A stretch of 64,000 nt of DNA from Fibrobacter sp. UWB2 (GTDB lineage: Bacteria; Fibrobacterota; Fibrobacteria; Fibrobacterales; Fibrobacteraceae): positions 124,001-188,000 of the forward strand of contig NZ_MWQK01000001.1 of NCBI RefSeq assembly GCF_002210425.1, read 5' to 3'. Below the pieces are notes generated by a model that saw only the letters and a program-made list of their open reading frames with translations, ran no database searches and was not told the origin of the DNA. The stretch's first letter is position 1. Each line of letters begins with the position of its first letter. Below are positions 16,883 to 25,060 of the stretch, piece by piece. The translations under genes and the position numbers were made by a program.

Positions 16883-18985
16883 TTATTCGTTTTCTTTCAC
16901 AGAATTTGTAGCGGTTTCATTGCCTGTTGTAGAGGTGGGGGCGGGGGCCGGCTGGACGTCGGCAATCGGAGCTACCGGCGGTTGGTCACCCGGGTCAGGC
17001 GGCGGAGTGTTTTCTTCTTCGCGCTTTTTGGCGAGCTCTTCCATGGCCTTGTACTGGCGGCTCTTCTTTGTACCGGTGAGCTTTTCGCCAGCCATGACCT
17101 TGTCGATTTCTTCGCGGTCGAGCACTTCAAATTCAAACAGCGCTTCGGCGAGGTCGGTGAGCTTGTCCTTGTTTTCTTCAAGGAGTTCTCTTGCCTTGTT
17201 GTCCATGCGCTTGATCAAGTTGTTGATGGCGTTGTCAATCTTTTCGGCCATCATTTCAGACATTTCCTTCGGCTTGCTGATTTCGCGTCCGAGGAACACT
17301 TCGCCATCGGCGCGGCTGTAGCAGACCGGTCCGATTTCTTCGTCGAAGCCCCATTCCGTCACCATCTTACGGGCAAGTTCTGTAGCGCGCTGGATGTCGT
17401 TACTTGCACCCGTGCTCTGGTGGTTGAAGAAGATGAGCTCGGCGAGACGGCCGGACATCATGATCATGATGCGTTCTTCGGCGTATTCGCGGCTGTAGCT
17501 CACCTGATCGCGTTCGGGCAAACTCATGGTCACACCGAGAGCGCGTCCGCGAGGGATAATCGTAATTTTGTGGAGCGGGTCAGAATGCTTGCAGAGAAGC
17601 GTCATGAGGGCATGGCCTGCTTCATGGTAAGCGGTGTGGCGCTTTTCTTCGTCGGTCATGAGGAGCGTGCGGCGTTCAGCACCCATGCTGAGCTTGTCGC
17701 GGGCTTCTTCAAAGTCGAGCATCGTCACTTTCTTGTTGTTGAACCTTGCGGCGAGGAGCGCTGCTTCGTTCACCAAGTTTTCGAGGTCTGCACCGGCAAG
17801 TCCCGGAGTTCCCTTAGCGACTGCCTTCACATCGACATCATCGCCAAGAGGAACCTTGCGTTTCTTCAAGTGGACTTTCAAAATTTCTTCACGGCCCTTG
17901 AGGTCGGGGAGGCCCACCACAATCTGGCGGTCAAAGCGGCCCGGGCGGAGGAGAGCCTTGTCGAGCACATCCGGACGGTTCGTGGCGGCAATCAAAATCA
18001 CGCCTTCGTTAGCGGTAAAGCCGTCCATTTCCACGAGCAACTGGTTCAAAGTCTGTTCGCGTTCGTCGTGACCGCCACCGAGACCAGCACCACGCTGGCG
18101 ACCCACGGCATCGATTTCGTCGATGAACAAAATGCACGGAGCGTTCTTCTTACCGGTTTCAAACAAGTCACGCACGCGGGATGCACCCACGCCAACGAAC
18201 ATTTCCACGAAGTCCGAACCCGACATGCTAAAGAACGGCACGCCTGCTTCGCCTGCAACAGCGCGGGCGAGGAGTGTCTTACCCGTACCCGGAGGACCAA
18301 CGAGGAGAGCACCCTTCGGGATGCGGCCACCGAGCTTGTCGTACTTCTTCGGGTCCTTCAAAAATTCAACGAGTTCCTGCAAGTCCTGCTTGGCTTCGTC
18401 GCAACCGGCAACATCATTGAACGTCGTCTTCTTCTGCGAGTTCAGCTGGCGCACTTGGCTCTTGCCAAACGAGAACGGGCTCTTACCGCCACCGCCCATC
18501 TGACGGCTCATCATGATGTAGAAGAACGCAATCAGCAAAATGGCCGGGAGGAACGCCACAAGCGTATCAATCCACGTGGTCGATTCGTGAATAACCTTGA
18601 CTTTCACGCCCTTGAATGCTTCCCAAGTCGAAATCTGCTCGTTTGAAATTTCGAGCATGTGGCTCTTGAAATGCTTGTTCTTGGTGTCGGTGCTGTTGCG
18701 AGTGAACCTGGCGAGCGCGCTTTGGCCCTTCTTGGCCTCGGCGATTTCTTCCGGGGACATCTCGTAAGCGCCTTCGATAATCACGCCATCGGGAGTCTTC
18801 TGGAGAGTAAGTTCAGTAATGACCTTGGTCGAGTCGCCCATCAATGCCAAAAATTCGGTGCGGGTAATATCCTTGCTGGAATCTTTCCCGGTCATGGGGA
18901 ACATGACGAAAAGCATGAGGAGCATGATGAGAACAATGATAAAATTCTTGTTCTTAAACGGAGCTGGCTTCTTAGGTTGATTCAT
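16883..18985 (-). CDS. ftsH: ATP-dependent zinc metalloprotease FtsH
   Basis: 700 residues. Two membrane helices flank a periplasmic region (about 18-35 and 135-150). The AAA domain follows (Walker A GPPGTGKT, Walker [16 protein letters not shown], second region of homology RPGRFDRQI). The zinc protease motif is HEAGH. The C-terminus is a Pro/Ala-rich tail ([14 protein letters not shown]). The start is at MNQPKK, preceded by AAAGGA, rather than an upstream in-frame codon. It begins inside the 3' end of tilS (14-nt overlap), an arrangement in which tilS and ftsH are often neighbours. It degrades misfolded membrane and regulatory proteins. Confidence 0.95.
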   Translation of the reverse strand: MNQPKKPAPFKNKNFIIVLIMLLMLFVMFPMTGKDSSKDITRTEFLALMGDSTKVITELTLQKTPDGVIIEGAYEMSPEEIAEAKKGQSALARFTRNSTDTKNKHFKSHMLEISNEQISTWEAFKGVKVKVIHESTTWIDTLVAFLPAILLIAFFYIMMSRQMGGGGKSPFSFGKSQVRQLNSQKKTTFNDVAGCDEAKQDLQELVEFLKDPKKYDKLGGRIPKGALLVGPPGTGKTLLARAVAGEAGVPFFSMSGSDFVEMFVGVGASRVRDLFETGKKNAPCILFIDEIDAVGRQRGAGLGGGHDEREQTLNQLLVEMDGFTANEGVILIAATNRPDVLDKALLRPGRFDRQIVVGLPDLKGREEILKVHLKKRKVPLGDDVDVKAVAKGTPGLAGADLENLVNEAALLAARFNNKKVTMLDFEEARDKLSMGAERRTLLMTDEEKRHTAYHEAGHALMTLLCKHSDPLHKITIIPRGRALGVTMSLPERDQVSYSREYAEERIMIMMSGRLAELIFFNHQSTGASNDIQRATELARKMVTEWGFDEEIGPVCYSRADGEVFLGREISKPKEMSEMMAEKIDNAINNLIKRMDNKARELLEENKDKLTDLAEALFEFEVLDREEIDKVMAGEKLTGTKKSRQYKAMEELAKKREEENTPPPDPGDQPPVAPIADVQPAPAPTSTTGNETATNSVKENE

Positions 18986-20207
18986 TATAATCCTTTTCTT
19001 TCTTCTCGCAAGATACAAATTTTGCGGCTGAAAGCGCGTCCTTGAACTCGCAAATCCAGACAGTATGCGCTATTTTGACGACGGAACGCCGGCGATAAAC
19101 CGCCCGGACCGGGATTTTCACGTGGGCAGGCTCTTTAGGACCGTAGAAAAAGCCAATCGGGAACCGAAAACCCTTTTCCGTGAGCCACAACCGGAACATT
19201 TCGGACAGATCTGCATCCGCGTATTCGCGTAGAATTTTATTGAGTTTTTTCTTGTCTAATGAGACGAAAGACGAGAGACTAGAGACTAGAGAATCTTTGT
19301 CATTCCCGCCACCGAGCGGGAATCCCCTTGTGTCATCCTGAGCGAAGTCGAAGGATCTAGAGCATTTTGCCAGCACTTTCGCATACGCTCTGTCCGCAAG
19401 CCCCGCAATCTTGCAGAGCTGTTTGTTTGCCCCCGGACATTCTTGTTCCAGATTCGGCAAAAACTCGTGCCTAATTTTATTGCGTGCGAATTTCACATCC
19501 GCATTGCTTTCGTCCTCGCACCAGCTTAAACCATTTTCGCGAGCATAGGCGAGGAGTTCGTTGCGAGAGATGTTCAGGAACGGCCGATAGATGTGAATGC
19601 AGGGAATGTCATGCCCGCCGTGAGCGGGCATCTCCTTCTTGTCCTGAATTATTCTTACTTCTTGAATTCCGCGCAGCCCGGCAAGCGTTGTCCCGCGCTT
19701 GAGACGCATATACATTGTCTCCGCCTGATCCCCCGCATGATGCGCCGTCACGATAGCGATTGGGCTATGGGGTATGGGGGCGCAGCCTTCGTCATCCTGG
19801 AGGGGCAAAGCCCCGATAGGATCCAAAGCATAATGGACTCTATCGCCTGTTGGCTCCAGAGTGACAATGCTTTTCACAATTTCTGTTAACGCTTTATACC
19901 TTGCGTCTCGTGCATTTTCTTCAAGTGAACCATCTGCACTTTTCAGCGCTTCTCCATCTAGCTTCTTCAAGAAAAAAGGAACATTGTGCGACTTTGCAAA
20001 TTCTTCTACAAATTTTGCGTCTCTGTCTGCCGTTCCTTCGCGTAGCCCGTGATGCACATGCGCAATACCCAGCCATTCAATGCCAAGCGCGGCACTGTTC
20101 TCGATAAAATAATGCGCCAAGCAAATAGAATCCAATCCGCCCGAAACTGCAAGCAACAGGCGCTTAAAACCATGATGGCGAATATTTTCAATTAAATCGA
20201 GTGGCAA
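18972..20207 (-). CDS. tilS: tRNA(Ile)-lysidine synthase with repeat-derived insertions
   Basis: 411 residues from a TTG start (AGAAGG lies about 9 nt upstream). The ATP pyrophosphatase motif SGGLDS is at about 21-26, and [25 protein letters not shown] and [22 protein letters not shown] follow in TilS order. The enzyme puts lysidine on the wobble C of tRNA-Ile(CAU). Dispersed palindromic repeats lie in frame at residues about 115-125, 128-139, 191-200, 284-292 and 294-303, and an oligo-GAGACGAAAG repeat at about 306-316. They add stretches absent from ordinary TilS, such as roughly 30 residues before TAHH. All core motifs survive, so it is probably active. Confidence 0.92.
   Translation of the reverse strand: MPLDLIENIRHHGFKRLLLAVSGGLDSICLAHYFIENSAALGIEWLGIAHVHHGLREGTADRDAKFVEEFAKSHNVPFFLKKLDGEALKSADGSLEENARDARYKALTEIVKSIVTLEPTGDRVHYALDPIGALPLQDDEGCAPIPHSPIAIVTAHHAGDQAETMYMRLKRGTTLAGLRGIQEVRIIQDKKEMPAHGGHDIPCIHIYRPFLNISRNELLAYARENGLSWCEDESNADVKFARNKIRHEFLPNLEQECPGANKQLCKIAGLADRAYAKVLAKCSRSFDFAQDDTRGFPLGGGNDKDSLVSSLSSFVSLDKKKLNKILREYADADLSEMFRLWLTEKGFRFPIGFFYGPKEPAHVKIPVRAVYRRRSVVKIAHTVWICEFKDALSAAKFVSCEKKEKDYNEST
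19261..19290. repeat. GAGACGAAAGACGAGAG-type repeat inside tilS
   Basis: Direct GAGAC/AGAC iterations in tilS. In reverse complement the same sequence occurs inside hemD at 55676. It encodes [12 protein letters not shown] here and [11 protein letters not shown] there. Confidence 0.75.
19299..19327. repeat. palindromic repeat (GTCATtCCCGCC type) inside tilS
   Basis: GTCATTCCCGCC and GAGCGGGAATCCCC, read in tilS as part of GFPLGGGND. Confidence 0.8.
19332..19357. repeat. GTCATCCTGAGC...GGATC repeat inside tilS
   Basis: GTCATCCTGAGCGAAGTCG then AAGGATC; read in tilS as RSFDFAQDD. Confidence 0.8.
19608..19635. repeat. palindromic repeat (GTCATgCCCGCC type) inside tilS
   Basis: GTCATGCCCGCC and GAGCGGGCATCTCC; read as [10 protein letters not shown]. 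Its arms match the intergenic copies at 4220 and 5787. Confidence 0.85.
19791..19824. repeat. GTCATCCTGGAG...GATAGGATCC repeat inside tilS
   Basis: GTCATCCTGGAG and GATAGGATCC flank an inner GGGGC/GCCCC hairpin. It faces the inverted copy at 19834. Confidence 0.8.
19834..19866. repeat. inverted companion copy inside tilS
   Basis: In reverse complement it reads GTCACTCTGGAGCC ... GGCGATAGAGTCC, the same family as 19791, 54714 and 56208. Confidence 0.7.
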
Positions 20208-20231
20208 CCCGATAGACCTTCTAATAAAGAC

Positions 20232-20261
20232 AAAAGAGAACTGTCTTTTGAAACAGTTCTC
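20232..20261 (-). terminator. terminator between lipoprotein gene and tilS
   Basis: GAGAACTG and CAGTTCTC with a T-tract on the minus strand. It separates the lipoprotein gene from the tilS operon, so tilS needs its own promoter close to its start. Confidence 0.8.
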
Positions 20262-20315
20262 CTTTTAAATTAGAATTTTACGATTATTCTGTTTTTACTC
20301 TCTAAACTATTTCCC

Positions 20316-21332
20316 TTAATTCTTGGCGTACTGGCTCAACAATTGCTTTGTTTCTTCTGTCGGGAGTCCCTTTGTGCATTCGTAGAATTCGTTATTGTTG
20401 TCGATTCTGAAACCTTCTACAGGACCTTCTTCATAGTAGAATTGCTCTTCGCTTTTGTCGCGGTCGCTCAGCAGAAATTCTGCACTTTCTTCTTTGCACA
20501 ATTTCTCGTTGATGAATCCCAATCTTTGTGTGTTAGTGCATGTTTTTCCGTTGCTAGACATTGTTGTAATGTAGTTCATTCCTGATGCATCAAATTTAGG
20601 AGCAGAGACAACTTCAAAGAGTTGGTTGCCGATAGAGAATGATTGCTTTAATAATTCTTTGGGTTCCTTTGTTATCGTTTTTTCAACAAGCAGTTGCTTG
20701 ATGATAGCGTCGCCAATATCATAACCAAAATTGCGATCCAAAATGGCTCCGATGTTGATATCATTTTGTTCTAAATTGTCCGTATCAACGGTCGTTGTGA
20801 TATAAACGGAGTCTTTGGTAATCTTCATGGTTCTTGCGATTCCGCTCATACCACCAATGAATTTTGAACACTTGATATCAGTTTCTCCGAGTTGTCTTTT
20901 GCAACCGGTGACTTTCCACGTTCCGTAAATATCATTGTGGTCATTGCTCAGCGACAACGTTTCATAGTTACGGTATAAGTCAAGAAACTCTTGTTCGTCC
21001 GGATTGTCTGAAACTTGCTTTTCGGCTGGCCCCATCCAAAGCGAATCACCGACAATCTTGTAAGAACCCGGATCCAGTGATTCTGGATATTCTTCCCAAG
21101 CAAACGTTTTTGTATCGGGGTGGTAATTGCAAACGTATGTTCCTTGGTAAACACGTCCCGTTGTTTCATCGTACTTAATCGGGATGACATAAGTGTATCC
21201 TTCACCGAAATCAACATTTGTTTGAGCTGATGGATTTGTATTTTGTGTATTGTTGAGACCCGATGTCGGATTGTCATCGCTACAAGCAACGAACATGAAC
21301 ATGCCAAATAAAACTGCGTAAGCCTTTTTCAT
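20316..21332 (-). CDS. lipoprotein, unknown function
   Basis: 338 residues. The signal MKKAYAVLFGMFMFVAC ends in a lipobox (Cys about 17), followed by a polar, Asn/Thr-rich linker. The body is beta-rich with repeated 'TYVCNYHPDTKTFAWEEYP' and 'GDSLWMGP' phrases, as in many Fibrobacter surface lipoproteins. No named domain recognised. An AAGAAGGG ribosome site precedes the ATG. It is divergent from the ArfA-like gene, and the two share a short spacer. Confidence 0.65.
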   Translation of the reverse strand: MKKAYAVLFGMFMFVACSDDNPTSGLNNTQNTNPSAQTNVDFGEGYTYVIPIKYDETTGRVYQGTYVCNYHPDTKTFAWEEYPESLDPGSYKIVGDSLWMGPAEKQVSDNPDEQEFLDLYRNYETLSLSNDHNDIYGTWKVTGCKRQLGETDIKCSKFIGGMSGIARTMKITKDSVYITTTVDTDNLEQNDINIGAILDRNFGYDIGDAIIKQLLVEKTITKEPKELLKQSFSIGNQLFEVVSAPKFDASGMNYITTMSSNGKTCTNTQRLGFINEKLCKEESAEFLLSDRDKSEEQFYYEEGPVEGFRIDNNNEFYECTKGLPTEETKQLLSQYAKN

Positions 21333-21345
21333 ATTAGAACCCTTC

Positions 21346-21373
21346 TTTGTTTAACGATAATATATTAAATTTG
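21346..21373 (+). promoter_or_regulatory. TAnnTTTG promoter of ArfA-like gene
   Basis: TTTG (21346-21349) and TAAATTTG (21366-21373) lie 18 nt before the ATG, upstream of AGGAGG. Confidence 0.5.
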
Positions 21374-21391
21374 TCTATTAAGGAGGCTGTC

Positions 21392-21601
21392 ATGGCTAAA
21401 AATAAAGATAAAGTGTTCAGCAAGGTTGCTGAAACCGCCAAAGAAAGCGATATGATGCGCATACGACGCATAGACGGCTCCCAAAACGGAGCCACGTTAC
21501 GGACAAGAGTTGTCCGAGACAAGACAAAGTACAACAGAAATTTGAAACATAAGAAGTCCCTCGCAGACGCGGGGGATTTCCCTTTTTTATGGGGGTGTTG
21601 A
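21392..21601 (+). CDS. ArfA-like ribosome-rescue candidate (non-stop design)
   Basis: 69 codons from the ATG that follows a perfect AGGAGG by 5 nt. The basic core LRTRVVRDKTKYNRNLKHK resembles the ArfA stretch LFRQRV...K...Y.RK.KH, and the extreme C-terminus (FPFLWGC) is hydrophobic as in full-length ArfA. An intrinsic terminator lies inside the reading frame, with the T-tract at 21583-21588 and the stop at 21599-21601. Most transcripts would therefore lack a stop codon. ArfA frees stalled ribosomes when tmRNA fails, and its mRNA is known to be made non-stop. ArfA outside Proteobacteria would be unusual; the homology is weak and could be convergent. Confidence 0.55.
   Translation: MAKNKDKVFSKVAETAKESDMMRIRRIDGSQNGATLRTRVVRDKTKYNRNLKHKKSLADAGDFPFLWGC
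21554..21588 (+). terminator. intrinsic terminator inside the ArfA-like ORF
   Basis: AAGTCCCTCGC (21554-21564) pairs with GCGGGGGATTT (21569-21579) over 11 bp with two G-U pairs, loop AGAC, then CCC and T6. The stop codon is 11 nt after the T-tract. Confidence 0.8.
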
Positions 21602-21655
21602 AACGAATATGTTAAGTTGGAGTGCGTTTTTTTAGATATTTCTTTAAATACAGTA

Positions 21656-21663
21656 TATATTTG
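21656..21663 (+). promoter_or_regulatory. TAnnTTTG promoter box of NERD gene
   Basis: TATATTTG, 29 nt before the ATG at 21693; an AAGGAG site lies between. Confidence 0.5.
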
Positions 21664-21692
21664 GAATTGAATTGTTCAGTAAGGAGTTTGGT

Positions 21693-22688
21693 ATGTCTAT
21701 TCTTGATGCTTTGTTTTTTAAGTATTTTGGTCCTGTATTCATTAAAGAGGATAGTGATGCTGAATCTTTTGTTGAAAAGATGAAGTCGCTTTCATCAAGA
21801 GCTTCTGGAAAAATCAAAGACAAAATTGATGAACAAATAGCTATTGCTGAAGCAGGGCTTAAGGGCGAAAATCAGATTGCTTTCGAATTGAAAAATAGCG
21901 GTATGGATATGCTTATTATGCATGACCTCTATTTGGAAAAGAACGGCCTTTCAGCTCAAATAGATTTTTTAGTGATTACTCGAAAGCATATTTTTGTTAT
22001 TGAATGCAAAAACCTTTATGGTAATATTGAAATTGATGAAAAGGGAAACTTTATTCGTCATATGGGGCAAGGAAAGTTTTATCGTAAAGAGGGATTCCCA
22101 TCTCCTGTTTCCCAAAACGAAAGGCATTTGAATATTCTCAAAGAAATTCGTCGAGAATACAAAAATAATTTTGTAACACAGGGCTTGTTTGATAAGTTGT
22201 TCCCTCAAACATATCGCTCTATTGTTGTCTTGGCGAATCCGAAGACGATTTTGAATGACTCAAAAGCTCCTGAAGAGATTCGCAAAGTTGTTATTCGTTT
22301 AGATCAGCTTGTTGCCTATATAAAGAAAATTGAAGATGAGGATGATTCTTTAAAATCTTCCGAGAAAGATATGCACGAATTGTTAGATTCGTTCATTAAG
22401 TGTAGTAAGCCGATAAAATCAGATTATGCAAAGAAATATGAGGAAATGCTTACGGAGTTGATAGCAAATAAGGCAGAACCTCAGAGTGAAAAACATTTGG
22501 AAAAATCAACTTCAAAAGTTGTTGAAACGTTTAAAGAAGAAACTGTTTCAAAAAATGTTAAAATGACTGAAAAAATTTGCCCCAAGTGCGGAAAACCTTT
22601 AGTTTTGCGAACAGCGAAAAAAGGTGAAAATGCAGGCAATCAGTTTTGGGGGTGTAGTGGCTTCCCGAAATGTTGGTATAGAGAGTGA
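21693..22688 (+). CDS. NERD-domain protein with C-terminal topoisomerase-type zinc finger
   Basis: 331 residues; AAGGAG is 6 nt before the ATG. The NERD nuclease-related domain spans about 50-200, with GLKGENQIAFEL, then QIDFLVITRKHIFVIECKN (the D...EcK metal-binding pattern of PD-(D/E)XK folds). A charged helical linker precedes a C4 zinc finger at about 298-331 (CPKCGKPLVLR, WGCSGFPKCW), of the DNA topoisomerase I type. NERD proteins are predicted DNA nucleases, some plasmid- or defence-linked. The gene is visibly more A/T-rich than its neighbours, suggesting possible transfer. Confidence 0.85.
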   Translation: MSILDALFFKYFGPVFIKEDSDAESFVEKMKSLSSRASGKIKDKIDEQIAIAEAGLKGENQIAFELKNSGMDMLIMHDLYLEKNGLSAQIDFLVITRKHIFVIECKNLYGNIEIDEKGNFIRHMGQGKFYRKEGFPSPVSQNERHLNILKEIRREYKNNFVTQGLFDKLFPQTYRSIVVLANPKTILNDSKAPEEIRKVVIRLDQLVAYIKKIEDEDDSLKSSEKDMHELLDSFIKCSKPIKSDYAKKYEEMLTELIANKAEPQSEKHLEKSTSKVVETFKEETVSKNVKMTEKICPKCGKPLVLRTAKKGENAGNQFWGCSGFPKCWYRE

Positions 22689-22753
22689 AATACTGCGATT
22701 TTCTCCAGTAACTATAAAAATCCTATACTTTCTGGAGGAAACAAGCGCGTTTT

Positions 22754-22906
22754 CTATCCTCCGCAGAACCATAGGCAACAGACTATCCCGACGATAATCA
22801 GGAAGGGGAGGATTTGTAGCAACAGCGTTATGGCGCAGGCGTCGCCCACACCTCCAAGCCCTAAAATGGCAAGGACTGCAAAAATGATAAGGAATGTCGT
22901 CAGCAT
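22754..22906 (-). CDS. small hydrophobic membrane protein, 50 aa
   Basis: MLTTFLIIFAVLAILGLGGV followed by GDACAITLLLQ and a second helix ILPFLIIVGIVCCLWFCGG. It has two membrane helices, a GAGG ribosome site 5 nt before the ATG, and a possible promoter upstream. It resembles in style the tiny DUF1328-type membrane proteins, but the match is not strong. It fills most of the otherwise gene-free spacer between 22689 and 22968. Confidence 0.6.
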   Translation of the reverse strand: MLTTFLIIFAVLAILGLGGVGDACAITLLLQILPFLIIVGIVCCLWFCGG

Positions 22907-22926
22907 AAGAACCTCACAACTATAAT

Positions 22927-22956
22927 TTAATAGTTGAATGTGTCATATACTGACAA
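22927..22956 (-). promoter_or_regulatory. possible promoter of the small membrane protein
   Basis: On the minus strand TTGTCA (22956-22951), 18-nt spacer and TATTAA (22932-22927). Confidence 0.4.
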
Positions 22957-22968
22957 TTTGCGACTTTT

Positions 22969-23523
22969 TTAAAACGCTACGTCCAGTTTTAAACCGGCGG
23001 AGCCTCCGAGTAAATCGACGGCTGGTGTAACAATGACTTTTGCGCCGTCCTTGAGCTCGGCGCGTTTGCGCTTGTAAATCTCGTAGGCGCGTTCGTACGA
23101 GGCGCGTTTGCTATTTTCGCCGGTGCCGCAGATAATTTCGCGAAGGCTGAATACTAGACCGATTGTCCCTGCGACTGTGAGGCTTACGCCCGCGATTTGT
23201 AAAGTCTGCCTGTGAACTTCAGTCCATGTATTCTTGTCGATGTTCTTATTGTCGCTAAAAGCGATAATCGTGGTGAAAACGCCGAATCCTAAAGTGATTC
23301 CGCTGATGATGCTTGTCGTGGTTGCGCGGCTGACCATATCCTTTTCGGATTGAATCAGGTTCTGGTAATAGCCGTCAAAGTCTACCTGCGTGAATTCTGC
23401 ATGCTGGATGGCCTGCACGGAATCCTTGTAAAAACGCGTTTGTCCGTTATCTTCGGTGGCGTTTGCCTGTCCGAATCCGAGTGCGGCTGCGATAATCAAA
23501 AATGCAAATATTTGTTTGATCAT
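22969..23523 (-). CDS. membrane/envelope protein, unknown function
   Basis: 184 residues from MIKQIFAFLIIAAALGFGQANA, which is a signal peptide; an upstream in-frame codon (23547) is less likely. Two further hydrophobic segments (about 75-97 and 112-132) flank a short polar loop (SDNKNIDKNTWTEVHRQTLQ). The C-terminus (KVIVTPAVDLLGGSAGLKLDVAF) looks like a closing beta-strand. No family recognised. A terminator for metK lies only 23 nt upstream of the start, so expression needs a promoter in that gap or read-through. Confidence 0.6.
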   Translation of the reverse strand: MIKQIFAFLIIAAALGFGQANATEDNGQTRFYKDSVQAIQHAEFTQVDFDGYYQNLIQSEKDMVSRATTTSIISGITLGFGVFTTIIAFSDNKNIDKNTWTEVHRQTLQIAGVSLTVAGTIGLVFSLREIICGTGENSKRASYERAYEIYKRKRAELKDGAKVIVTPAVDLLGGSAGLKLDVAF

Positions 23524-23550
23524 ATTTTCTCTACGAATAAAATACAAAAA

Positions 23551-23572
23551 CAGACCGCTTGAATGCGGTCTG
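23551..23572 (-). terminator. terminator of metK
   Basis: CAGACCGC and GCGGTCTG around TTGAAT; the minus strand continues TTTTTGTATTTT. Confidence 0.85.
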
Positions 23573-23590
23573 CTTTGTAGATAAAGAACG

Positions 23591-23619
23591 GGAGATTCCC
23601 GCTCGGAGGCGGGAATGAC
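23591..23619. repeat. dispersed palindromic repeat, GTCATtCCCGCC type (inverted)
   Basis: In reverse complement GTCATTCCCGCC and GAGCGGGAATCTCC, between metK and its terminator. Confidence 0.75.
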
Positions 23620-23631
23620 AACATCCTTTTT

Positions 23632-24825
23632 TTAGACGGCTTCTGCGGCCTTCTTCAAAGCTTCGGCCTTGTCGGTCTTTTCCCACGTGAAGCGGGCACC
23701 GGTACGGCCAAAGTGGCCGAGAGCGGCGGTAGCGACGTAACCCGGCTTGCGGAGGTCGAGCATCTTTTCGATGCCGGCCGGAGAGAGGTCGAAGTTCTGT
23801 GCGACAATTTCTTCAATCTTACGGTCATCGATCTTGCCTGTGCCGAAGGTATTCACGAGCACAGAAACCGGCTTGGAGTAACCGATAGCGTAAGCGAGCT
23901 GCACTTCGCAACGGTAGGCGAGGCCTGCTGCGACAATGTTCTTAGCGACATAGCGTGCTGCGTATGCTGCGCTGCGGTCGACCTTGGACGGGTCCTTGCC
24001 GCTGAATGCGCCACCACCATGACGACCCATGCCACCGTAGGTGTCGACGATGATCTTACGGCCAGTGAGGCCGCAGTCGCCGTGCGGGCCACCGACAACG
24101 AACTTGCCGGTCGGGTTCACGAGGTAACGGGTCTTCTTGTCCAAGAGCTTGGCCGGGATGACCTTCTTGATAAGCTTTTCGATGATTTCCTTTTCGATCT
24201 GGGAATGCTTGAGTTCCTTGCCGTTCACCTTTTCGTCGTGCTGGGTGGAGATGACGACGGTGTCAACGCGGACCGGCTTGTCGTTTTCGTCATATTCGAC
24301 GGTGACCTGGGACTTGGCATCCGGGCGGAGCCACTTGATCTTGCCCTTTTCGCGGAGGTTCTGGATTTCTTCCATGAGCTTGTGAGCGAGGCTGATCGGG
24401 AGCGGCATGAGTTCCTTGGTTTCCTTGACGGCGTAACCGAACATCATACCCTGGTCGCCAGCACCCTGCTTGTCGTCTTCCTTGCCTTCGGCAGCCTTGG
24501 CGTCAACGCCCTGGGCGATATCCGGAGACTGCTTGTCCATAGCGACGAGCACGGCGCAGCCCTTATAGTCGAACTGGAGGTCCGGGTTCACGTAGCCGAT
24601 GTTCTTGATGGTGTTGCGGGCAACTTCCTGGAAATCAACAACAGCCTTGGTGGTGATTTCACCAGAGATAACGACGAGACCGGTGTTCACGAGAGTTTCG
24701 CAAGCGACACGGCTTTTCGGGTCCTGGGCGAGGCAGGCGTCGAGGATGGAGTCGGAGATCTGGTCGGCGACCTTGTCCGGGTGACCTTTAGAAACGGATT
24801 CAGAGGTAAAAAGATAATGTGCCAT
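23632..24825 (-). CDS. metK: S-adenosylmethionine synthetase
   Basis: 397 residues, slightly longer than the usual ~384. The N-terminus reads [20 protein letters not shown], then [32 protein letters not shown] and [30 protein letters not shown], all signatures of MetK. It converts methionine and ATP to SAM, which the CobA and AhbC enzymes of this window consume. AGGAG precedes the ATG by 6 nt. The leader (about 40-60 nt) contains an inverted repeat but shows no SAM-riboswitch architecture. Confidence 0.97.
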   Translation of the reverse strand: MAHYLFTSESVSKGHPDKVADQISDSILDACLAQDPKSRVACETLVNTGLVVISGEITTKAVVDFQEVARNTIKNIGYVNPDLQFDYKGCAVLVAMDKQSPDIAQGVDAKAAEGKEDDKQGAGDQGMMFGYAVKETKELMPLPISLAHKLMEEIQNLREKGKIKWLRPDAKSQVTVEYDENDKPVRVDTVVISTQHDEKVNGKELKHSQIEKEIIEKLIKKVIPAKLLDKKTRYLVNPTGKFVVGGPHGDCGLTGRKIIVDTYGGMGRHGGGAFSGKDPSKVDRSAAYAARYVAKNIVAAGLAYRCEVQLAYAIGYSKPVSVLVNTFGTGKIDDRKIEEIVAQNFDLSPAGIEKMLDLRKPGYVATAALGHFGRTGARFTWEKTDKAEALKKAAEAV

Positions 24826-24860
24826 TTGGGGCTCCTATAATAATTCTTTCAATTTTCTTT

Positions 24861-24898
24861 CTATGCGTAAATTTAGTTAAATGCATAGATTGTGGCAA
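24861..24898 (-). promoter_or_regulatory. metK promoter with overlapping inverted repeat
   Basis: On the minus strand TTGCCA (24898-24893), 17-nt spacer and TAAATT (24875-24870). CTATGC and GCATAG (24861-24866, 24883-24888) are inverted around it, so a repressor could bind across the -10 region. Confidence 0.5.
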
Positions 24899-25060
24899 CG
24901 ATAATTTAATCCAATAAGGCTTTTTATACCCAAAATCGCACTTTTGTGTTGTAAATAAAAATTATGTATCTATATTTCCTATAGCTAATAATAGAAAGTT
25001 GGATGGTGGAGAGTCGATTCTGGCATGGTGCCGGGATGTTTTGCTTAACAAGGAGATTTT

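Noticed and set aside
16982-18646. 554-codon plus-strand ORF opposite ftsH
   Set aside because: Antisense shadow of FtsH.
18972-20207. tilS as a pseudogene because of the repeats
   Set aside because: The frame is intact and all catalytic motifs are present; tilS is essential in most bacteria.
24826-24960. SAM riboswitch upstream of metK
   Set aside because: The leader is A/T-rich and shows no SAM-I or SAM-II core; only a small inverted repeat is visible.
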